NCBI GenBank assembly: GCA_020881915.1
Contig: JAJFPB010000008.1
Span: forward strand, 1-64,000
Length of the DNA stretch: 64,000 nt
Reading direction: 5' to 3'
Source of the DNA: Paramyrothecium sp. XJ0827
Taxonomy: Eukaryota > Ascomycota > Sordariomycetes > Hypocreales > Stachybotryaceae
The position numbers and the translations under genes are program-made. A model generated the notes under the pieces. That model was not told where the DNA came from. It worked only from the letters and a program-made list of their open reading frames with translations, and did no database searches. Positions 58,780 through 64,000 of the stretch are shown one piece after another (position 1 is the stretch's first letter; every line of letters starts with the position of its first letter).

Positions 58780-59904
58780 CTACCTAAGCAACGGCGACTC
58801 CTCGTCCGGCTCGCCGTCCGCCTCCTCGGCCGCCACCTGCAGCGCGTTCTGGAACAGGTGCTCCCTCACAAACGCCCAGGTCAGGCACGTGGCGGCGCCG
58901 GGGCCGACGATGAAGCTCGTCGTCAGCAGCGCCGCGGCCGCCTCCCACCCGACCTCGACGAGCAGCCAGTAGAGGACGGTGCAGCCGATGGCCTGGGCGT
59001 CGAAGCCGATCAGGGCCACGGTCGAGCGCGTCATCTCCTTGCGGTCGTCGTTCCTCAGCGTCAGGTGGCCGACGCAGGCGACGTGGGCCAGGATGGACAG
59101 GGTGATGGGGAGGGCGTAGACGAGCAGCAGGCCGGGCCGGCTGGACTCCAGATGGACGGTGGAGGAGGAGCCTTTCCATCGGACAAGGGCCCACCGCGTG
59201 GCCTGGCGGATGAGGGAGACGAGGACGGGGAAGAAGAGCCATACGCAGATGACGGCTGGCTCGTTGAGGGCGACCATGAGGATCGCGGGGAGATAGTAGC
59301 CGAGAGCGACGCTGAGAGGGATGGCCAGCACTTCCTCCTCAGGGATCTCTCGCAGCAGAATCTCGTCCTTGGGCGTTGCGGAATCAACACCGTCACCGGC
59401 GTCCTCCTCGGCCTCGTCCTTGCGCCCGTACAGCCGCTGCGCCCTGTACAGGAAGGCCGGGACGATGAGCAGCTGCCAGACGACGGCGCCGCCGAGCAGG
59501 TTGAACAGCAGCCAGGGCGCCGTGGGCCTCGCGACGACGGGGCTGCGGGCGTTGCAGGGCCGGGCGGCCTCGACCAGCGACACGGTCAGCAGGGCGCCGA
59601 CAAAGGCCAGGACGACGGCCATGACGGCGGCGCTGCGGGTGGACGCGAGGGCCTCGTGGAAGAAGCTGGGCAGGTAGCACAGGGCGGCGCCGACGAGCGG
59701 GACGCGGCTGAGGGCGGGGAGGCGGGCGCGCGCGTGGCACTGCGACCACAGCGCCGCCGCGTTGACGTCCGAGGCGAGGAACAGCACGACGACGGTGGCG
59801 GCCGCGAGCAGCACGGGCACGACGGTGAGGTGGACGAAGGGGAGGGACCGCGCGAGGGGCGGCTGGTGGTGGAGGCGATGCCGGCGGGAGGCGAGGGGCG
59901 GCAT
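58780..59904 (-). CDS. Orphan multi-pass membrane protein
   Basis: One exon, 374 residues. Around eight hydrophobic segments can be read, for example LPFVHLTVVPVLLAAATVVV, AAVMAVVLAFVGALLTVSLV, APWLLFNLLGGAVVWQLLI and RPGLLLVYALPITLSILAHV. Between the middle segments is a charged loop (GRKDEAEEDAGDG). The C-terminus is acidic and ends PDEESPLLR, a dileucine-like sorting signal. I recognise no transporter or enzyme motif. The ATG at 59904 was chosen over the longer upstream frame because the extension is basic and low-complexity. Neighbour of an SDR gene on the same strand, which may hint at a small metabolic group. Confidence 0.75.
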   Translation of the reverse strand: MPPLASRRHRLHHQPPLARSLPFVHLTVVPVLLAAATVVVLFLASDVNAAALWSQCHARARLPALSRVPLVGAALCYLPSFFHEALASTRSAAVMAVVLAFVGALLTVSLVEAARPCNARSPVVARPTAPWLLFNLLGGAVVWQLLIVPAFLYRAQRLYGRKDEAEEDAGDGVDSATPKDEILLREIPEEEVLAIPLSVALGYYLPAILMVALNEPAVICVWLFFPVLVSLIRQATRWALVRWKGSSSTVHLESSRPGLLLVYALPITLSILAHVACVGHLTLRNDDRKEMTRSTVALIGFDAQAIGCTVLYWLLVEVGWEAAAALLTTSFIVGPGAATCLTWAFVREHLFQNALQVAAEEADGEPDEESPLLR

Positions 59905-60299
59905 GTTGTTTATCTGGTTCTTCTCTCTGCAGGGCGAAGGTGAGGGTGTTGGTGATGGGGAGGTGAGAGTGCGAGTTCGGTCATGAGATGGTGTTTTGGC
60001 AAAGTGCTCAGGTGAGGTGAGGACCGATCGTTGTAAGTGGGCAGGGACAGATGACCTGCCTGCCGAAGTTGGCAAGTACAAAATTTGCAGCTACTAACGT
60101 GCGCCGAGACAAGGTACCTGCCGTAGACAAGGGGGGCCCGCGATGGGCTCTTGTGAAATTGCTGGTCAATGCTCAACCAACGACACGGTAAATGGCTCTT
60201 TTGGGATTACGAATGAGACAATTAGCCTATCTGAATAGGAAGAAACGACCAAAAATGTAGTAGCTGCCACTGCAGTCCCACATCCTTCGAGCCCGCCGG
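59905..60299. other. Intergenic region
   Basis: Between the membrane-protein and SDR genes, both on the minus strand; promoter of the former. AAGGTACCTGCCGTA occurs near 60113, a 15-base word that also occurs near 48063. No gene. Confidence 0.45.
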
Positions 60300-61169
60300 C
60301 TACAGCACAAGCCCGATCGTCAGCTTGTCCGCATCCGCCTCGAGCTCCCCCTTCAGCGCCTTGAGCTCGCCCACGTCCCAGCCCGCCCACACGAACCGGC
60401 CCTTGAGGAAGGCGGCCTCGTCGCTGGCCAGCCACACGGCGAAGTCGGCCCCGAGCGCGGCGTCGTCCCAGGCGACGCCCGGCACGCCCTCCAGCGCGGC
60501 CGCCAGCGGGGCCGTCCCCGGCGTGCGCACCAAGCCCGGGTGCATGTGCACGACGCGCAGGCCCGGCCGGTCGCCCGCGTAGCTGTCGAGCAGCCGCGTC
60601 GCCGCCAGCTTGGACGCCCGGTACGCCGAGTACCCCGGGATGTAGGGGATGTGCACCGCGCCCGTCGACACGTGCACGACGGTCGCGCCCGGGGCGGCGT
60701 GCGCGTCGAACGCCCGCACGAGGTTGAAGTTGCCCCGGACGTTGACCTCGAACGGGCGCCAGAACTCGTCGGCGTCGAGCTCGACGACCGTCTTGGTCTC
60801 GCCGACGATGCCCGCGTTGGCCACCAGCACGTCGATGCCCCGGCCCTCGAGGACCGCCGCGAACGCACCGACCGCCCGCGCGGTGGCGGCAGCGTCGACG
60901 ACGTCAACAACGTAGATGTGCACGTTGGTCTCCGGGCTGATGGCCGCGACCGTGGCCCTCGTCTCCAGCAGCGTGGCCTCGGTGCGGCCCAGCAGCGCGA
61001 GGTGCGAGACGCCGGAGCGGGCAAAGGATTGGGCGATGGCCGCGCCGACGCCGGTCCCGCCACCGGTGACTACGGCGCTTTTGCCCCGGGTGGAGACTTC
61101 GGGCCGGTCCGGGGCGATGCCGGGGTACGTGGCGTGGTGCAACGTTTTAACGGGAAACTTGATGTCCAT
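60300..61169 (-). CDS. Short-chain dehydrogenase/reductase (SDR)
   Basis: Classical SDR of 289 residues in one exon. The cofactor motif is TGGGTGVG, NAG is in LVANAGIV, and the catalytic residues are in STGAVHIPYIPGYSAYRASK (Ser, Tyr, Lys in order). The N-terminus begins MDIKFPVKTLHH; the C-terminus has VWAGWDVGELKAL, common in fungal secondary-metabolism and detoxification SDRs. Very GC-rich with C/G third positions. Substrate unknown. Confidence 0.9.
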   Translation of the reverse strand: MDIKFPVKTLHHATYPGIAPDRPEVSTRGKSAVVTGGGTGVGAAIAQSFARSGVSHLALLGRTEATLLETRATVAAISPETNVHIYVVDVVDAAATARAVGAFAAVLEGRGIDVLVANAGIVGETKTVVELDADEFWRPFEVNVRGNFNLVRAFDAHAAPGATVVHVSTGAVHIPYIPGYSAYRASKLAATRLLDSYAGDRPGLRVVHMHPGLVRTPGTAPLAAALEGVPGVAWDDAALGADFAVWLASDEAAFLKGRFVWAGWDVGELKALKGELEADADKLTIGLVL

Positions 61170-61814
61170 GGCTGGATTTTTAAGAGGGATTGGTTTTATT
61201 GGCCTGCTGTGCGCGAATATGCCTATCCTGATTATTGCTGTGAATTGCTAGATCTGCTCTTCTACTCTCCCTTTGTCGCAGCGGCCGTCCTCCTTCTTAT
61301 ACCAATCATTATCCTCGCTCGGCTATCTCACCAATTCATCTATTTCAGTCATGTCATTTTAAGACGCCATGGCCACGATCGCGACATTCAAAAACAAAGG
61401 CAGAGTTGTCCCGACGGAAGAGGCTCCCGACGTGGTCACACAGCGCCGCCCAACGTTCAAACTGGCGATGACAAATCCCCGCCCCTCTGATAACGTTAGC
61501 CGGTCGGCTTCATACCCACCCGCACCGGCCACCCGTCAACGTTATCCCCTGAACCACCACCGCCGTTTGTCGCGTGTTAGTCGGTGCAAACCGCTGAGAA
61601 CCGCACACCGATTGCCAGAACGCTCACGTTGAGATCCCGAAAGAGCGATTGCTAACGTGGTCCGGCCTGCGCCTGAAGCACCCAAACCCATCATGTCGGA
61701 CTCGAATCATTCCGAGCTCCCTCCACCCAACGTTAGTCCCCCTTGAACCTTTTCCTTGACCTGCGCCGTCCACCATGACCAATTACACCGGCATGGAAGC
61801 CGCATCACAAGGCC
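61170..61814. other. Divergent intergenic region with possible first exon
   Basis: Promoters of the SDR and the bZIP-like gene. A short ATG frame at 61693 encoding MSDSNHSELPPPN can be spliced from a GTTAGT donor into the bZIP-like gene and may be its true first exon; this is an inference. Confidence 0.35.
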
Positions 61815-62831
61815 ATGACAGGAATCAGAGCGCTGACGCACCGTAAAAAGTCCCGCAAGGAACGTGGGAAGCTCGCCCAGCGCGAGTACCGCAAGAGGCA
61901 CGCCAACAAGTTCCACGGCCTGCAGGAGGAGAACAAGCGCCTGCGCGACGCCATCCTCGGCATAAGCGACGCCGTCGCCGCCCACGGGCGGCCCTGGGCG
62001 GGATTGGAGGCGGCGCTGGCCCAGGCGAGGGACGTTGCCGGTCTGGAGCCGCTCGCGCTCACGCCGTCGTCCGCCGAGCCCTCGGCAACCACCCCTGCCT
62101 TCTCCGCGCCCTCCTCCTCGTCCCCCGCCGTGGTCGACCCGGACGCCGCAGCGGCCGCCTGCCCGACCGCGGGCGCGCCCGGCACCTCGGACCCCGTGCG
62201 CCTCGTCCAGCCCAACTCGCCCGCGCCGTACCTCGACGACGGGCTGACCACGCTCGCCGGCGTCCTCTCCTGGGCCTGCACCAACTACACCGTCTCGCTC
62301 TGGCGCACCATCCACCGCGGCGGCGCCACCACCCAGCTCGAGGACTTCGTCGACGAGCACATGTTCGGCGCCCTCCGCCTCATGACCGACCAGGCCTACC
62401 TCGCCTCCCTCGCCCAGGCCCGCCTCACCGACCGCGCCGGCAAGGGCTGCGTCTTCCGCCGCCTCGGCAGCCTCGCCGACGTCGACGCCCTGCGCGAGCG
62501 CTACCGCAAGATCACCGCCGCCCCGAGCTCCCAGGAGCAGCTGGGCATGATCGGCAAGCCCGAGCTGTGGCGCTCCGCCCGCGACGTCGAGGACCACCTG
62601 CGCCACCAGGCCACCCCCGAGGAGTTCGCCCGCGTCCGCGCCGCCGTCCAGGGCCGCTCCGGCGACTACGACGTGCTGTGCGTCGGCCGCCTCCTCGTCG
62701 GCCTGTGCGGCAACTTCGTGTGCTCGCCCGACGGGCCGCGGTGGCACGCCATGTTCATGACCATGGGCATCGGGCTGATGCTGCGGAGGCTGCGGGGGGA
62801 GTCGGTCATCGACGTCCCGCCTCCGTCGTGA
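61815..62831 (+). CDS. bZIP-like transcription factor
   Basis: 338 residues if started at this ATG. The basic region (HRKKSRKERGKLAQREYRKRHANKF) is followed by a short zipper-like helix (QEENKRLRDAI). The middle 60 residues are Ser/Ala/Pro-rich. The C-terminal 180 residues are ordered and helical (LEDFVDEHMFGALRLMTDQA; VLCVGRLLVGLCGNFV), a layout shared with fungal bZIP proteins having a C-terminal regulatory domain. A first exon at 61693 may extend the N-terminus by 13 residues. Divergent from the SDR gene, so it may regulate it; this is inference. Confidence 0.75.
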   Translation: MTGIRALTHRKKSRKERGKLAQREYRKRHANKFHGLQEENKRLRDAILGISDAVAAHGRPWAGLEAALAQARDVAGLEPLALTPSSAEPSATTPAFSAPSSSSPAVVDPDAAAAACPTAGAPGTSDPVRLVQPNSPAPYLDDGLTTLAGVLSWACTNYTVSLWRTIHRGGATTQLEDFVDEHMFGALRLMTDQAYLASLAQARLTDRAGKGCVFRRLGSLADVDALRERYRKITAAPSSQEQLGMIGKPELWRSARDVEDHLRHQATPEEFARVRAAVQGRSGDYDVLCVGRLLVGLCGNFVCSPDGPRWHAMFMTMGIGLMLRRLRGESVIDVPPPS

Positions 62832-63099
62832 AGGTGGTGGAGGCCAGGAGGAGCTGGCACACGGAACGTAGTCTGGCGGAATACCCTAGGAGCGAGGGCC
62901 TCTCACAACAGCACAAGGCGGGCCTGGCCTTCATAGGCAAGGCAAATCGAACAGTTCAGATACCCAATATACGATTGTAATCCATTTTTGAAATAACTAC
63001 CTGTCCCTATGCTCCATGTACCAGAAACTAGGCAATAAATCGTACATAATGCCCTCCCCCCTTTCGCCGTCATTTTCATAAGACAAGGACCCCGGGAAT
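62832..63099. terminator. Convergent 3' region of bZIP-like and RPC1 genes
   Basis: T-rich and A-rich stretches around 62975-63060 are suited to 3' end formation for the two convergent genes. No coding sequence is seen. Confidence 0.35.
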
Positions 63100-64000
63100 C
63101 TACTGCGCCCTGCGCGCCTGCTTCTTCGTCTCCGTCTCGGCCTTCCACGCGTCCTCGAACAGCGTCCGCTTCTGCGACAGCTCGCCCGGCCGGATGCCCA
63201 ACCGGCGCACCACCTGGAACGCGCCCGTGCCGACGCTCATCGTCTGGCCCATGATGATACCCTCGCTGACGCCCTCGATCAGGTCCGTCTTCATGCCCGC
63301 GGCGGCGGCGAACAGGTGGTCCGGCGTCTTCTCGAACGACGCCAGGTGCAGCACGCTGTCTCTCATCTTGGACAGCCCGAAGCGCGTGATGCCCAGCACC
63401 TCGCCCTTGAACGTCATGACGTCGGCGAGGAGCTGCATGTGCCGGGGGTCGATGCCCATGTCGCCCATGACGACGCCGATCTCGTCGGCGATGGACGTGC
63501 GCGCCGCCTCGATCCCGAGCACCTCGAGGCACTCCATGACGCTGTTGGACCGCACCTTGGTGCCGATGACGCCCTCCGTGTTCATGCACGAGCGCAGCCC
63601 GTAGCCCTCGACCAGCACCTTGTGCGTCAGGGTGTCGCTCGTCTCGATGAGCGCTCGCGAGGCGTCGGGGTAGCCGCAGATGGGCACGCCCGGCAGCTCT
63701 CGGCGGAGGAACCCGGCCCTCAGCAGCATGTCGCCCGACTCGTCGGCGCCGGCCTTGGCCCGGGTCGTGCGCTTCGCGGGCAGGTCGCTGGAGTCGCGGA
63801 CGCGGACCACGATCTTGTCTCCGTTAATGGCAAGGTCGTCCACCGGCACCTTGAGCTTCCTCTGCTTGCAGATGGCCTCGGCAATGTCGTAGACGCCGAT
63901 GCCCAGGTGCATGTCCGACAGGGCCTGCATGTCGATCTGCAGGATCACGTTGCCTTGGTCCGCGCGCCACTCGTCCTCGACGAAGCGAAGGACGTCGGAC
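63100..64000 (-). CDS. RPC1: RNA polymerase III largest subunit Rpc1, C-terminal part
   Basis: Only the 3' end is in the window; the frame is open at the right edge and the start lies beyond it. About 300 C-terminal residues are present. Signatures of the largest-subunit C-terminal region are GYGLRSCMNTEGVIGTKVRSNSVMECLEVLGIEAARTSI, IDPRHMQLLADVMTFKGEVLGITRFGLSKM and SFEKTPDHLFAAAAG with VSEGIIMGQTM, which favour Pol III over Pol I and II. Rpc1 makes tRNAs and 5S rRNA. The final residues KKQARRAQ are a variable tail. Confidence 0.95.
   Translation of the reverse strand, partial: SDVLRFVEDEWRADQGNVILQIDMQALSDMHLGIGVYDIAEAICKQRKLKVPVDDLAINGDKIVVRVRDSSDLPAKRTTRAKAGADESGDMLLRAGFLRRELPGVPICGYPDASRALIETSDTLTHKVLVEGYGLRSCMNTEGVIGTKVRSNSVMECLEVLGIEAARTSIADEIGVVMGDMGIDPRHMQLLADVMTFKGEVLGITRFGLSKMRDSVLHLASFEKTPDHLFAAAAGMKTDLIEGVSEGIIMGQTMSVGTGAFQVVRRLGIRPGELSQKRTLFEDAWKAETETKKQARRAQ

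Noticed and set aside
1..64000. tRNA genes and CRISPR arrays
   Set aside because: I scanned for T-loop GGTTCGA-type words and regularly spaced direct repeats and found none outside coding sequence or introns that could fold as a tRNA.

Overview
The window is nuclear DNA of a filamentous ascomycete (Pezizomycotina, most likely a Sordariomycete). Supporting signs are gene-dense, GC-rich coding sequence with short introns (about 45-110 bases, GTRNGY donors, CTRAY-type branch sites), fungus-restricted genes (Rtt109, Vac8, a HET-domain gene, fungal bZIPs), an alpha-beta fused proton-translocating transhydrogenase, and AT-rich gene-poor patches. Genus cannot be fixed by reading alone. Gene models were built by eye from frame, splice signals and family knowledge; none was checked by search or RNA data.

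Layout. 0.5-1.5 kb: Tem1/Spg1 septation GTPase with three apparent one-base gaps. 3.7-18.4 kb: a block rich in mitochondrial genes: glycine cleavage H protein, porphobilinogen deaminase (cytosolic haem step), a secreted Pro/Cys-rich protein, NAD(P) transhydrogenase, complex I NDUFA12, PGP synthase Pgs1, mitoribosomal uL4m and mL38. Two divergent pairs (NDUFA12/PGS1 and uL4m/mL38) share promoters. 19.4-30 kb: regulators (bZIP factor, RPA3, a 1361-residue RhoGAP protein, AMPK gamma subunit Snf4). 30-36.5 kb: an AT-richer, gene-poor island holding one HET-domain gene. 36.6-39.9 kb: Vac8 and inner membrane peptidase Imp1. 41.5-47.6 kb: an accessory locus with a gasdermin-like pore-forming candidate, an adjacent same-strand subtilisin-type protease with a helical/pseudokinase-like N-terminus, and a divergent C2H2-like zinc protein; the shared upstream region carries an 80-base direct duplication, each copy with a perfect 15-base palindrome. 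48.5-64 kb: mitochondrial IF3, Alb1, an amidase-family protein lacking its nucleophile motif, a D-2-hydroxyacid dehydrogenase, Rtt109, mL57, an orphan multi-pass membrane protein, an SDR, a bZIP-like factor, and the 3' end of RNA polymerase III subunit Rpc1 running off the window.

The most interesting element is the gasdermin-like/protease pair. It matches the two-gene logic reported for fungal het-Q1/het-Q2 (gasdermin-like protein activated by a neighbouring S8 protease), but here the protease has its own N-terminal architecture, the putative gasdermin has a long acidic tail, and a zinc-finger gene lies divergently with it. Together with the HET gene about 7 kb away, this makes 32-48 kb a candidate non-self recognition/cell death region.
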